This document shows positions 35,921 through 47,537 of a stretch of 64,000 nucleotides of DNA, in pieces. Position 1 is the stretch's first letter. Each line of letters starts with the position of its first letter. The notes under the pieces were generated by a model. It was given only the letters and a program-made list of their open reading frames with translations. It ran no database searches and was not told the origin of the DNA. Both the position numbers and the translations under genes were made by a program. Source of the stretch: Lunularia cruciata (lineage: Eukaryota; Streptophyta; Marchantiopsida; Lunulariales; Lunulariaceae); contig OX419757.1 of assembly GCA_948567375.1 (NCBI GenBank), forward strand, positions 75,578,001-75,642,000. Direction: 5' to 3'.

Positions 35921-37351
35921 CACACTATACCAATATAGGGAACTCAAATTCCATCTAATGAGATATCACGATCATATTTGTATATAGGGTGAAACTCTAT
36001 TTCCATATATTTATGAAGGAAATATTCAAAATCAATGCATTATATATGGAGGTCCTTTGTGTTTTCATACGACTTTCATTTCCAAACAGTGATATGGGAA
36101 CATAGGAATCAATACCACGACATAATGCAAAATCCAATCTCATAATAAAAGACTCTTGAAATTTTTTATAGTAGATTGTTGAACAAAGGTAAATCTTTTG
36201 AATGCCATTTAAAATTTATAGAATATTGATCCAAAATAATTTATGCTTACTTTGGAATAAAAGTACGGTCAAAGTACTTGTTTAAAATCTTTTGAATGAT
36301 CAAGATCACTTTGTACATACCCTTTACTGATAAATATTTCTCTATAAGGATTGAAACTACTATAAATATAGTATAGTATTTTGATATATTGCATACTTTT
36401 TTGATATATTAAAATCTCCAGAATATGAAAATGTCTAATTACAAAGATTTACTTTGATTTACTATGAAGGGAACATATCAAGGGAAGTATTTTGAAATTT
36501 GGATGTAATGTAGCTAAGTGGATCCTTCTAGGGGATTTAGAGATGACTCTCCAAAATAGGAAAACGATCTATATTCCTACATACCATCCAAGGACATATA
36601 AGGGGCAATATCATTGTCTTAACATCTGTATAAGGAGAGTATATTTTATTGCAGATGAAAGAGATGATCGCTTGATTGTATCCAAAAGGATCGCATATCT
36701 GTTTCGAGCAGTATCAGCAAAGTAAGGAAATGGTGGCGCCAAGCACAGTAGGCTAAGCATAACGGCGATGAGACTCATGGATTCCTAGGTCAATCCACTG
36801 CAGTTCACTCAACCACGTAACCAGCATAGGACTGCCACCGGGTTAGGGACCTTAGGAACCACGACCGTCTCAATGAGCTGGCCAAAGGTCAACAAAGCAA
36901 GCGGAAAAGCCAAGGGCCCTTCTTAAAACATTTTTTTTTTCCCGATTCGTTTATGTAATCCAAATCTAAAGCGATCTATATAAGGGTATTGTCTCTTTGG
37001 CAAGAGAGAATGTCTTTCTCCTTGGTTGGTTTTCCAACATTATTTTCATTGGCATAATTTTTAATTCTATATACTAACTAATCAATGTCATACATATTAT
37101 GTACAAATTTTTAACCTTTTTCGGATATGCTTTTGTTTAGATAATCCCAAGTGACAGAATTTTCCAAAAGATTAGGAAACAATGCTCTGAAAGCACTTTG
37201 AGATACCTCTGAAAATTAAGAACAATTTACTTAAAATATTTTTTAAGTGATGCACAAGAAAATGAACGGAACCTTCTTATCACATGAACCTAATTGAGAC
37301 AATAAGAGTTGAGAAATAAGACACTAATGTGAGCAAACAAGAAAAGAAGGC
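35921..37351. other. AT-rich to mixed DNA, nothing established
   Basis: A plus frame at 36492-36725 is open for 77 codons and includes KWILLGDLEM, faintly like the endonuclease of LINE elements, but too short to call. Composition becomes less AT-rich from about 36720. Confidence 0.35.
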
Positions 37352-37423
37352 GACCGCGTCGGATAACAAGCAGAATGGGAAAACCCATCAATCCGTACAA
37401 GGATAAAAACACAAAAGTAAGAT
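37352..37423 (-). repeat. R-tail copy 4 (truncated)
   Basis: Starts GACCGCGTCGG, then AGAATGGGAAAACCCATCAA, TCCGTACAAGG. It loses similarity before the GGGGCTTAGCCCC end, so the far end is ragged. Confidence 0.75.
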
Positions 37424-38201
37424 ATAAGACGTTGGCAAGTTCGCTTTCGTGGTGATGAGGTCCTTCGCACTAATATCGAAACGTGGGAAAAGATGTAAAA
37501 TGGCAAACATGGGCATATTCTCACCTATGAGTTACATACATGCTAGGAGGGGAAGGTGAAGATACCAACCTTAAAACTTCTTCTGTTTTAACTACCGACA
37601 TCCTTATATAGGTTAAATTGCTGCAAATTTATCTTGGAATGCTAAGTTGTACTAAACCTCTACCGTCCTAACACATCTAGGCTATAAAAGACTACAAGTG
37701 AGCCTCATTGTCTCCTGTAAAGGGTTCTGTCTTTGTTTCTCTCTTGGTTGCTTTGGATTGGTGGGCCTCGCGCTCTTTTTCTGGGGATTTATTTATTGAT
37801 TCATATCCTTTTCTCCAGTAAAGGCCTGAGAGATCTGTATGTTCTCCATCCATGAAATCATAGTAGGTTTAGTAAATCGCTACTAAACCTAGACCCAACC
37901 ATAGTTTCGATACAACCCCACATGGCTATCAACTTTCAGCTGCTGTATAGCTGTTGCATGTGATGACAGATATGTATGACGAACGCATGAATTAAACAGA
38001 CAAATATATAGAGTTTCGAGCCATTCTGCAAATCAAAACTCTGTGGAAGCAGGTGTGGCTGTCAATTATTGATCTATGATCACACGGTTCAATGATGTTG
38101 GAATCAGATATATCCATATAGCATAATTTGATGGCTGGACCCACATTCCATGTTTGGACCATATCAACCCACCTACTGGGTCCAAAGAGCATTATTCCTT
38201 T
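37424..38201. other. No gene established
   Basis: Mixed composition. Minus frames at 37324-37524 and 37992-38192 have no recognisable content. The latter directly follows the possible exon at 38202-38391 and may be its 3' UTR. Confidence 0.35.
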
Positions 38202-38391
38202 CTACACATGATTCAGTTGAGGAGAGAACTCCAGACTCACTGCTGTAGTTTCCAGCTTTTGTGACAGAAGCTGGCGCAATATTTCTATGGCAGTCTGATC
38301 CAAAGTTGTTCTTCCCGGATAGCCAGGTCCAAATATCTCACTGACAAGTTCTATGTACCACCAACAAATTGAAACTTCGGGCACTTCCACT
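38202..38391 (-). CDS. Possible last exon of an unrecognised gene
   Basis: On the minus strand a pyrimidine-rich stretch ends TGTGCCTGCAG, followed by an open segment encoding VEVPEVSICWWYIELVSEIF, then GPGYPGRTTLDQTAIEILRQ, LLSQKLETTAVSLEFSPQLN HV and TAG at 38204-38202. The acceptor, the balanced residue composition and the clean stop suggest a true terminal exon or a recent remnant. I do not know the family. No upstream exon can be recognised to the right, where an R-tail copy lies at 39021-39098. Confidence 0.4.
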
Positions 38392-38400
38392 CTGCAGGCA

Positions 38401-39020
38401 CAAGTTCAGGGATAAAGAATTTAGGAACAGAAAAAAGTTTCGGAACTGGACCCACTCTTGGTGGATTTCCTCCTTAAATGTTAGATACTAATTTTACCCA
38501 GGCAAGACTTGCTCCATTTCGAGTGCATTTTGCTCAGTAATCTTCAATAATTAATCTTCTATCAACTATCTGGTAGATGCATAGAACTAAATTCCACCAG
38601 GATTCTCCTATAAATTATACATTCATTCTACAAGGCTACTTGTATGACCAGTGCTAGCAAGTCATGCTTAGGCTTCAAGCACTTAAATGTCCAAAATTTT
38701 TAGGTTAATCTAGACTTGTCGGATAAAACGACTAATTGCTCTATTTTACTCACCTGAAATCCATTCATCTATAGTCTTGGATACTATATTATTTTGCTAT
38801 CAGTGCTGAAAAAATTTCATATTCAGCTAGTCTTCATGTGGCGAAAACTGGAAAGTAGGCCCAAAAAAGTAAACCCCGTTCTGGGACGACATTGCATCCA
38901 TAACTCAACATTGTACCGTTGAAACGAGTCTAGCACTATACTTTTGAGTCTTTTCGCACAAACTCTAGCACGTGATAAGGATCTATCTATAAGAAGGAAA
39001 CTCCAAGACGGTATTATGGC
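38401..39020. other. No gene established
   Basis: If the exon to the left is real, this is intron on the minus strand. The minus frame at 38823-39038 overlaps R-tail copy 5 and is not a gene. Confidence 0.35.
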
Positions 39021-39098
39021 GACCGCGTAAGGAAACACGAAGGATGGGAAGACCCATCAAGGGTGAGACAAAATGGAGATAAAATGGAGCTAAGCCCC
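39021..39098 (-). repeat. R-tail copy 5
   Basis: GACCGCGTAAGG, CGAAGGATGGGAAGACCCAT, then a short internal gap and GGAGCTAAGCCCC. Similarity to copies 7 and 8 extends a few bases further (CGATAGAGTCGAT), marking the longest shared extent of the family. Confidence 0.82.
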
Positions 39099-39378
39099 GA
39101 TAGAGTCGATCATGCAGTAAGTTCTAGATCTCGTTTCTTTGCATGTACAGTATGTAATATAATACAGTATGCTGCTGCCTGTTGTTCAACAATCTCCACT
39201 AGTTTTAATATTATTGGCACTAGCTGGTGTCTTTTGCATCAAATTTCTCAATTTCAAAGCAATTACATGAAGCTTCTAAAGCATCAAGTGAGAATATAGC
39301 ACATAAGCAACCGGCATATACGATACGATACTCCTCTATCCCGCACAATACATGAACCTTTTGACGGAGATCAACTTC

Positions 39379-39581
39379 CAAGTTCGTCGAGGATAAGTGC
39401 ATTAATGACACGTGATAAACGCATATTATGGACAACACGTGATATGAGGATGACGGGAATATAACAAGGAGGAGAGACGATAACAAGAAGGATGCAAGAC
39501 CCGTCAAGCCGTACAAGGAAAAGATTCATCGAGGATATATTGTTCAATTCATCGTGACACGTGATAAACGTGTATCATGGG
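39379..39581. repeat. Direct repeats with CACGTG flanking an R-tail
   Basis: TCGAGGATA ... GACACGTGATAAACG ... ATGG occurs at 39379-39432 and again at 39526-39581, either side of R-tail copy 6. A third CACGTGAT lies at 39437. CACGTG is the plant G-box core, but no gene start is nearby. Confidence 0.7.
39476..39524 (-). repeat. R-tail copy 6 (truncated)
   Basis: GACGATAACAAGAAGGATG, CAAGACCCGTCAAGCCGTAC, then AAGGAAAAG and loss of similarity. Constant end retained, other end missing. Confidence 0.7.
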
Positions 39582-42010
39582 GAAGAGCAGCCGGCTCATC
39601 CATGTTCTACCTCTTCGGCTTCTGAATGTAGTGATGAGGAGGGACGATCATTATGCTAATCGAATACACTGAAAAACCTTCAGGTACTTTTACGGCAGAA
39701 TTCTTATATCGATACTATCGGGTTGAACACTATTTTACTCTGATGTTTTATCTTTATACTGTTGGAAAGGTCTTCCTATCCTTCTTATTATCCTACGCTG
39801 TTGCCTTTATTTTACATACATTGGGAAACCTTCAATGTAGGACTATATCTTCTTTTGAATGTCGAGGGGCCCTATATGCCTATAAAGTAACAATAACCTA
39901 TTCACTCATTCTAGATGGTATCATGTCTAAACGCTGTTCATTGACTAGTCCTAAAATAACTCTCCCATATCCAGAAACACGACTCTAACAGTCTAACTCT
40001 ATATTAAAAAGTGTGGAGAGAGAATAATAAATGAATAGAATTGATTGTCATGTAACCAATATATCACATTATCTAAATCCTCTATAAATATGAAGTTCTT
40101 GCACTTTTCTCTTCCAACCCAAACATATTTTTATTATCATTATCTTTCCCATCTCTTTTATACCCAACGAAGCAAAATAGAACAGCTTATTCCAGAAGCT
40201 CACCTGGTTCTAAACTATGAGTATCTCCCTTGTGTCTAGGAACATCTCACAAATGGTGATAACATATCAAGTGCGTTAATATCCAATTCAATCTCCCTCA
40301 AGGGATATGTATTCTTCGCTTGAGTTGTTTGATAAGTATACTATAAGCATTCTCACGCAACAACGACTAAGAAACCCACGATGTAGTTTAATGCTCACCT
40401 GGGCTTGGAATGAATCCGCTATGAAGAAAGTATCAGACAAGGGAACAATCAATACTAATAATACCGAAAGGTTTGTGGCTCATTTTGATGATATTTGTAA
40501 ACATCTTCACCAATAAAAAATTATATTATACTAAGAGAACTATGTCAAAAAATTACATTCATCCTTGAAATACATTGGCTTTGATAGTTTGACTTGGCAT
40601 AAAATACACAAGTATGGAAGGATTCCTCTTGTCATGTAAACTTAAAAATTTTACAAATATAAAATGTAAAATAGAATCTATAGAAGACTCCACAATACTA
40701 ACGTCAAAGAGTGGTGATGTGATCCATATACCAACAACCGAAGAGAGATACAAAGAATGAAGAATAAATTCTACTGCATTGAGATGAAATAACAATAGAA
40801 TCTTTGGATCATAAAACTTCCCTAACTACACTGTCTCCGAACTCCTTGAGGCCTAGATTGCTCGACTTGCTCTACCCAGTGAGACTCGTAACAATAACTT
40901 CCTTTGACTCAATAATTATAGCTCCAATGAGGAACTATAATTATTGAGCCTAAGAGTCTCTTGTTGTAGACTAATCTTGGATGCGGGGTCTATTTGGAAC
41001 ACCTTGAATACAATTAAATTGTAAATACAATTTTTTCAAGAGATTTACTATTAATTCCAATAGTAGCAATAACAAAATATTTAAAGATTTTTTCCAATAT
41101 CTTTTGGAAAATCTCTACAAAGAAAATCTCCCTTCAACTATCAACAAAACTAGCGAGTTGATTCATGGTTTGATCCACTCATGAGCAAAGGCAACAAGAT
41201 GATGTCCAATAGCTCTAACCCTAAAATGCACCAACGAGTTATGAACTTTGTCTTCATTACCAATTCTACTAAAAGACAAAGTCCTTTGAAAGTGCCTCTT
41301 GTTTTTCAACTTCATGTTATGAAGTTGGTAGGTAGATAACACAAAGAGTCTGCATTGCGCCAGTGGTGAACCTACCTTCTTTTGGATCAAATCATGTTAA
41401 GAACATTAACATGAGTAGTTCTAAAAGCACTTGATACTACAATAATTCTCTTTGTTGTTAGCTCTTGGACTTGTGAAGTGTTGTTAGCTCTTGGATTCTC
41501 CTTCTCATGCTTCTACCATAATGCTAGCTACATGGCAATAGTATGATCTAGCTCTAAGAGGTTTAGTAGACAAGGAAGATATGCCTAGAGAAAAATTGTT
41601 GCTCCAAAAGGTGACTCCACAAAGCAAAAACATGAGCTTTGTAAAAATAGATCTTCAATTTAGCAATCACAAGCGGCTCTTGATCAATGTGCATGTGCCC
41701 AAGCCATATTCCAACTACAATGCCTTATTGGAGGATGACCAAAAGACACAACATTTAGAGAAGTTCATAACTTCTTATGAGCTTTTTTACATAAGAAAAT
41801 AGAAAGAACTAAAATTTGGAAAGATGAAAGAAAAACTCATTCATGAAACCATTTCTACAAAATTTGTTGATAGCTTTTTCATTTAGACAAGAGAGTGATT
41901 ATGAGCTCACTGGATTATTTTTGAATTAAAGTTTACCAAAGTTCAATAATGAATTCAGTAGGCTCTTAATATAGCTATATAATAAAGTCTAAAATGATGG
42001 ATATCCCTAA
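39582..42010. other. Mixed repeat-like DNA, no gene established
   Basis: Plus frame 39653-39988 (111 codons) and others are open but match nothing. A duplicated TGTTAGCTCTTGGA pair is at about 41457-41505. It contains the hairpin at 40908-40948. Confidence 0.35.
40908..40948. repeat. Perfect 14-bp inverted repeat, 13-nt spacer
   Basis: CTCAATAATTATAG (40908-40921) and its exact complement (40935-40948). Three further pairs form inside after one mismatch. Confidence 0.93.
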
Positions 42011-42415
42011 AATAAAAGACCTAGGAGAGAAATATGAAAATGGAAGACCAAAGTGGAACATCACACTGGGACTTTGAAATGAGAGAAATTCCAAATGCCA
42101 ACATGAGCTTTGGTTTGGTATTTATAGAGAATCTACAAGGCTCTTAGGAAGCTTCTTACAAGCTGCCTTCTTAGAGTGCAAGCCAAGCTAGCCAAGAAGC
42201 TTCCCAAGAAGTTTCTTTCTAAAAGCTACCTATTTGGCATGCAAGCTAAGCTAACCAAGAAGCTTCTTTCTAGAAACCGCCTACTTGGTATAGACGTTAC
42301 CAAATAATTGAAATATACCAAGAAGCTTCCAATATTTGTAGAATTCTTAGCTTATTTGGCCTATTTTTTGATTCATTAACCTTTACTAACTTTTCTGCTA
42401 ACTCCATATTGTTAC
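42011..42415 (-). repeat. Element 2, 3' LTR
   Basis: Pairs with 47538-47958: shared blocks CTTCTTAGAGTGCAAGC, TAAGCTAACCAAGAAGC-like text, AGTTTCTTTCTAAAAGCTA and TAGCTTATTTGGCCTATTT. The outer end TGTA is mutated to AATA. Confidence 0.9.
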
Positions 42416-42427
42416 ATATTCCCCCAT
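42416..42427 (-). other. Element 2 polypurine tract
   Basis: Minus strand reads ATGGGGGAATA directly before the 3' LTR start TGTAAC, the usual plus-strand priming site. Confidence 0.8.
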
Positions 42428-42469
42428 TGCTAATTGGTGATGTCCTCAATGCCACCAAATCCTCAAACT

Positions 42470-42640
42470 CTTGTAGGGCTATTGGTGCATTGTGGAGATG
42501 GGAAAGAGGCTCTTATGTGGCATCATGGAGGGGATACCCTTTCCAAAGGACTTGTACTTAGTGTGTTGTTGGCAGCCATGTTAGATGCTCTAATGTGCAA
42601 ATATACAATCAACTTCATACTCCTCATGATCATTGTCAAG
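42470..42640 (-). pseudogene. Element 2 chromodomain, degraded
   Basis: Minus-strand pieces DNDHEEYEVDCIFAH and, in the same general frame, SFGKGIPSMMPH, correspond to the EYEVExIL start and the WKGYP...W middle of a chromodomain. Stops and substitutions destroy the cage residues. Confidence 0.6.
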
Positions 42641-42996
42641 GATGAGAGGTGGATGAGGTTGGATATGGGTAGAAAAGGAAAATGGGTTAGAAACAAATTG
42701 TTTGATTTTTGAAACATGGAAGATAGGATGGACCTGCATATGACTAGGGAGAGCACGTTGGTTTGCAGCAGGAGAACAGACTTGGGTATCAAGTAGGAGA
42801 GGAAGGTTACTAGAAGAAAATATGATCTTATCATCGAGTTGAAAGATGAAATTGTGACAATGTGTATCAATATATTTATTTTGCCAATTTTGATAAATGA
42901 GCAGATATGACTTGGCTTGGTGTAGGGATTAAGATAATAGTGACAAGAAAGTGATAGTATGTGGGACCTAAGATGGTGGAGTAGCAAGAAGAGGAT

Positions 42997-43375
42997 CTAG
43001 AACAAGTGGATTTTGCACATAATTAAGGAAGATGGAAGAAAAGCTAATATTTGCCTACTTGGAATTCTTGTAAGCACACTCATTAGTTGCAAGACAAGTA
43101 TCCCAATCAATGTGGTGAACATTAACAAAGACATGTAGCATGTCCTCCAAAGCTCAATTTGCTCATTTTGTTTATCCACTAGTTTGAGGAAGATAAGCTA
43201 TATGCAAGGTAAGCTTGGTACCAAGGAGTTTAAAGAATCCTTGCTTAAATTTACCAATAAATTGGGGATCTTGGTTAGAGATGAGGACCCTTGGCAATCC
43301 ATCGAGCTTGAAGATAATGTCAAGGCAGATCTGGGCCAATGTTGGAACATCAATAATATACATGGTAGGTGCCAA
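42997..43375 (-). pseudogene. Element 2 integrase core
   Basis: At 43172-43375 the minus strand encodes HGLPKV-type text as LDGLPRVLISNQDPQFIGKF and GTKLTLHIAYLPQTSG, matching the second Asp region (here SNQDPQF) and the HPQTDG block. The following frame at 42997-43179 contains NEQIELWRTCYM, the QTERVNRxLE region. Catalytic residues partly changed. Confidence 0.87.
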
Positions 43376-43583
43376 ATGAATATATCAATTGAGTTTATCA
43401 ACAAAACACTATGGTGGTTGTATGTCCTTGGTCCATCTTTGGCAAGGATATGATAAGGTCTAAGCTTACATGTTCCCAATGGGTAGATAGAATTGGAAGT
43501 GGTTGAAGGATTCCACTCAGCTTTTGTTTATTGGCCTTGTTGTATTTGTAGCTCTCACAAGATTGGACAAATTCTTGAACCTC

Positions 43584-43901
43584 TCATGTCATGTTTGGCC
43601 ACCACCATTGGCATTGTAGGGTACCCAAGGTCTGGTCCACACCTATGTGACCAACAATTAGTAGAAGGCATACAAGTTTTAGATCACCTTTGGCTAGAAC
43701 ATAGATCCGGCTCTCATAGAATAGAAAGCATTCCTTGAAAGAAAAGTTGTTGTATTTCTTGTAGTGTGTTGCAAAATGACCTTGTACCATTTGAAAGAAA
43801 GAGTCTTGTTGCAAAATGACCCTAAACTCAATTTGGACTTTTGAGTCAATTGACATTGTAATAATCACCACTATGATGAGAGATTCAAGAAGAGTGTTCA
43901 A
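43584..43901 (-). pseudogene. Element 2 RNase H end and integrase zinc region
   Basis: Ends with VGHIGVDQTLGTLQCQWWWP, the H-x-G-x-x-K-T-L ... WWP stretch of the HHCC zinc-binding domain. Upstream residues are the linker between RNase H and integrase. Confidence 0.85.
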
Positions 43902-44402
43902 ATCAGGTTGTCATGATAGGGCATCGGGGATGACTTGGAACCTACCAAGTTTGTACTCAAGTTTGATGTCAAAAATTGTAGTTGTTCTTCACATTGATGA
44001 TTTTGACTCTTCATGTGCTCCAAATATAATGTATGCAACAAAGGTTTATGATCGGTTTGCATGATCACTTGTTTTCCCAAGAGATAATGTCTCCATACCT
44101 TGGTGACATACCATTGCTAGTTGTTCTCAATCTCAAGTAGAGTAATTCCTTTTTGTGATGTTTAGTTGGTGAGACACAAAGGCAATGGGATGTAACCCAT
44201 ATGAAAATTCTTGTTGCAACAAAACTCTAATTGCATAGTTAGAAGCATTGAAATCAACCACAAAAGGTAATTGAGGATCATATGGTTGAAGAATGGGTCT
44301 TGAGGACAACATATGCTTCACTTTCTTGAATGCTTCTTTGTGCTTGATGGTCCATTGATAGCTTGATGTCTTCCCCAAGAGATTGGTCAGTGGCACAATC
44401 AC
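43898..44402 (-). pseudogene. Element 2 RNase H
   Basis: Reads PLTNLLGKTSSYQWTIKHKE, AFKKVKHMLSSRPILQPYDP, FVVDFNASNYAIRVLLQQE, HPIAFVSHQLN, then in another frame VIMQTDHKPLLHTLYLEH. The classic order of gypsy RNase H, with the DASD motif changed to NASN and frame breaks. Confidence 0.9.
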
Positions 44403-44409
44403 ATAAGCA

Positions 44410-44711
44410 TATTAATGGATGAACCATTGGTAAAATCTTGCAAATCCATTGAATGCCCATATTTCTATGACATCCTTTGGAATTCTAAAAGGTAAACTTT
44501 GACTTCTTGCAATAAAACTTCTATTGACTGAATCATCTTAGGACTTCTTGCACATGATTTGCATGTTTTTCTTATGTCTTGCTATAGATCCAAGAATATC
44601 ATCCAAGAACACCACCGTGTATCAATCCAAATACTCATCCAACACCTAATATTCTGATCCATGAAGATTGTTAGAGCATTAATGACCCCAAAAAGTAGAA
44701 CTCTCCATTCA
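44410..44711 (-). pseudogene. Element 2 reverse transcriptase, C-terminal half
   Basis: Continues directly from the other side of the solo LTR: GHFEWRVLLFGVINALTIFM (palm) and then VVFLDDILGS, which keeps the LDD form of the YxDD catalytic site. Several stops. Confidence 0.88.
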
Positions 44712-44716
44712 AAATG
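44712..44716. other. Target-site duplication, left (AAATG)
   Basis: AAATG immediately before the solo LTR start TGTAAT; identical to 45325-45329. Confidence 0.95.
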
Positions 44717-45324
44717 TGTAATATTATGAGGATATGAGAACCCTCAAGAGAAATACAAGAGAAGAAATACAAAGCTTTACACTCAATATTATGATGCCCC
44801 AAAGGAGTAATTTATTATTTTTCAAAGAGGATTCTCTCAAAGGAAACATCTATGTATCTAATACACCCTTGGATCAGATACATGGATTGGTGATATATCA
44901 AGTACCTCTATCCTTAGATTAGTCGCATGGATGAGTGACATGTCACTTCTTGTCCTATCTGGTTGGTCAAACAAATTTGACCAAAGAGAATCTTCCTATA
45001 AGAAGCTCACAATCACATGTGCGAGGTATCAATAGAAAGCTCTCAATAAGATGAATAGTGGGGGGGGGGGGGGGGAGAGAAGGCTAGCATTTTCCCCCAG
45101 AGGAGCAGGGATCTTTACTATTTTCAAGGCCTAATTCCTTTGTTTAGGCCTCTAAAATTGGCTTTAAAGTTTTTGGGGTGTTTTTGGCTCCTACCCTATT
45201 AGTGGGAGTACTCTTTTGGTAACACCTATATCTGATTTACTTAGGCCATCATATATAACATCCTTTTAGATGCTACCAAGCCAAATCTCACCTCTAGATA
45301 ATATGTCTAGCTAATTGTATTACA
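44717..45324 (-). mobile_element. Solo LTR of the element 1 family
   Basis: 608 bp, begins TGTAATATTATGAGG and ends AATTGTATTACA, and matches both LTRs of element 1 throughout. It is flanked by a perfect 5-bp duplication (AAATG) and has no internal region. It therefore arose by recombination between the two LTRs of a full insertion. It landed in a codon of element 2 reverse transcriptase; removing it and one AAATG puts the RT frame back in register. It contains a 16-G run. Confidence 0.96.
45060..45075. repeat. Poly-G run of 16
   Basis: Uninterrupted G run inside the solo LTR. Length may be affected by sequencing error. Confidence 0.85.
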
Positions 45325-45329
45325 AAATG
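45325..45329. other. Target-site duplication, right (AAATG)
   Basis: Matches 44712-44716 exactly. Confidence 0.95.
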
Positions 45330-45725
45330 TCCATACCTTGTATGAAAGGTAATCTTTTGCACATCCTCCTTATCAATGGGAATATGCCAAAAGCTACTTT
45401 GAAGATCCAACTTAAGTTGGATCTTCAAAGAAGTATCATCTCCACTCAATTGATCCAATAAGTTATCAATTCAAGACAAGGGATACACATTCTTCATAGT
45501 TTGTTTATTAAGGCCACAATAGTCAATATAGAATCAAAGTCCTCAATCCTTCTTTGGCACAAAAAGAACTCGTGCTCCCCATGGAAATGTACTATGCAGT
45601 ATGAAATCTTTCTCTAACAACTTGGTCAATGTTGTTTGAAGCTCTTCTAACTCCTTTGGTGAGAGCCTATTGGTTGGTCTACTAATAGGAGTGCTACTTG
45701 GCAATAGCTCAATTTTCAAGTGCAT
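45330..45725 (-). pseudogene. Element 2 reverse transcriptase, N-terminal half
   Basis: At 45543-45725: LKIELLPSSTPISRPTNRLS, PKELEELQTTLTKLLEKDFI and FPWGARVLFVPKKD, the N-terminal RT region of gypsy elements. Further left, LDLQSSFWHIPI leads to the palm motif, but the preceding bases are replaced by the 34-bp palindrome at 45397-45430. Confidence 0.9.
45397..45430. repeat. Perfect 34-bp palindrome
   Basis: CTTTGAAGATCCAACTT (45397-45413) is followed with no spacer by its exact complement (45414-45430). In gypsy RT only one of the two arms corresponds to the expected coding text (LDLQSS), so the other arm is an inverted copy. Confidence 0.96.
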
Positions 45726-47537
45726 ACCTCAATCAGAGCATAATCCCTTTTGTAGATCATCCAAAAGCAAAATTTCAAATTCTTGAACTAAGTAATCAAC
45801 CATTATTTGATGAGGTTTTCGCTCTCATCCACTTCTCCTTGTACAATATACTTGGTCCACATTGTAAAAATAAAAATATCTTCCTCCAAAGCTTACTCTA
45901 TGGTTGCTTTATTGGTAAACTTCCCATCTTGGGACTGACTATTCTTAATTATCTTACTCAAAGGTGCTAGACAACCTGATTGGTAATTCTTACTTTGATT
46001 TTGTACTTGAATTTTTTGTCAAGTGCAATCAATTTGAACTTATGATATTCAAGCCAAGATAGACCTAGAATGACATCATACTATAAGAATACTATTGCAA
46101 ACCGCATAAACACCGTATGCTCCTTCCCAATCTTGAATGTAACAAGATGTTAGGTACAAAATGCAGAACTCTTTCTACCATCCACTATCATCAATTTACT
46201 TCCAAATATTAAGTTGATAAGAATAACTAATTCTTTTGCTAATTGTATAGACATTCAATTCTCTAAATAATTCAATCAAAATCCTATAACCATAATCAAA
46301 TATCATACCTTGCAAGCCAAAGCAAACTTGCATAGGTCAAGCCTTCAATCCCATTGGAACTAATCAGGTTCCTAATAGGCAATTTGAGATTGGGATTCTT
46401 TGTTTCTATGATCATTGCGCTCCATAAACTCCATTTAGATAATTTGTTGAGATCATCCATTCTTGAGTGTACATTCAACAATACAATGTCCAATTTAGCA
46501 ACAATAAAAAAACCATCATTTTGTCACCATCGCTCCTTATCTATAGTGCCAAGTGGTCTCCATTGGATGACATCAATCTCCATTGGTGCCGATTCATTCA
46601 CTCGTGTGTAGTGTGTTGGCAAGTTCTATGAAGGTCAAGACCAAGTTGTGACAACCAAAGAATCAAAATTTTTAGCCAATCGCATGACTTCCTCCAAGAG
46701 TTTGCACTCTTGCATGTTCACTTCTAATTTGGTGCATGACTTCAAGCCCTTTACAAATGAATCTAGAGCTTCACCTTCTAGCAACTCTAGAATTTTCATT
46801 ATGGTGTTTGGGAATTGAATGATGTAGCTTCTCACAAAACCAATCTGTTTCAATTTTTCCAATCTATCTTGAGTGGTTTGTGCAACATTTATAACTTGGA
46901 GTCTCCTAATTATTGCACAAGTATCATGTTGAGATTAGTGCAAAATATTATTGTTCAGCTTGCTCCACTCAAAATTGCCACCATAATTTGGTTATTCCAT
47001 CCAATTGACTTGAAGTCAAGAGAATATTTTTTTGTTCATCTTGAAGATTTATAACTTCAAAATAACATTTTCAATCAAACAAAAGGTTCTCCACTACACT
47101 CAAGAGATTGTTTCTTTTAAATACCTTGAGCTTTGGAAATTAGATTTTTTCTTGTCCTTCTCAAAATGATGTTCTATTTACATGTTCTTGTTGTTGATGG
47201 TCTCTTTCTTCCAACAATCAAGTAAGGTGCTCAATTTGTTGTTGCATAGCAATGATAACTCTAGCATCACCGCCATGGCTACTACTAGGCTCAAACTACC
47301 TACAATTATCTAATTCAACATGTCCATTGCCCTCTATATGTTACCATTGGAAGTATCAATAGTTCATTGATAAGATGATCACGTTTATAATATTCTACCC
47401 AAAGAGTGAAATAATAAATTGTGTGAAATGATAAATGATATTTGGATAATAAATGGACACAAAAATCCCCATGGTTGGGGAGAAATAGATTTGGTTGTCC
47501 ATGTATCCCATCCATCTTATTCTTTTTTTGATACCAA
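45726..47537 (-). pseudogene. Element 2 gag and protease region
   Basis: The gag core is visible at 46635-46862: IIQFPNTIMKILELLEGEAL, DSFVKGLKSCTKLEVNMQEC, LLEEVMRLAKNFDSL, the usual layout of a retrotransposon gag (LxExEALxxFVxGLKxxxxxEV). The protease part (about 45.8-46.5 kb) is too broken to show its active site. The leader runs to the primer site at 47522-47537. Confidence 0.8.
47522..47537 (-). other. Element 2 primer-binding site
   Basis: Minus strand directly inside the right LTR reads TTGGTATCAAAAAAAG, matching the TGGTATCA start of an initiator-Met primer site. Confidence 0.8.

Noticed and set aside
36492-36725. WILLGDLEM text resembling a LINE apurinic endonuclease
   Set aside because: Only about ten residues fit, and no other LINE domain is found nearby.
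45060-45075. Poly-G run as a quadruplex regulatory site
   Set aside because: A single homopolymer inside a dead solo LTR, absent from the other two LTRs; probably a slippage expansion or a sequencing artefact.
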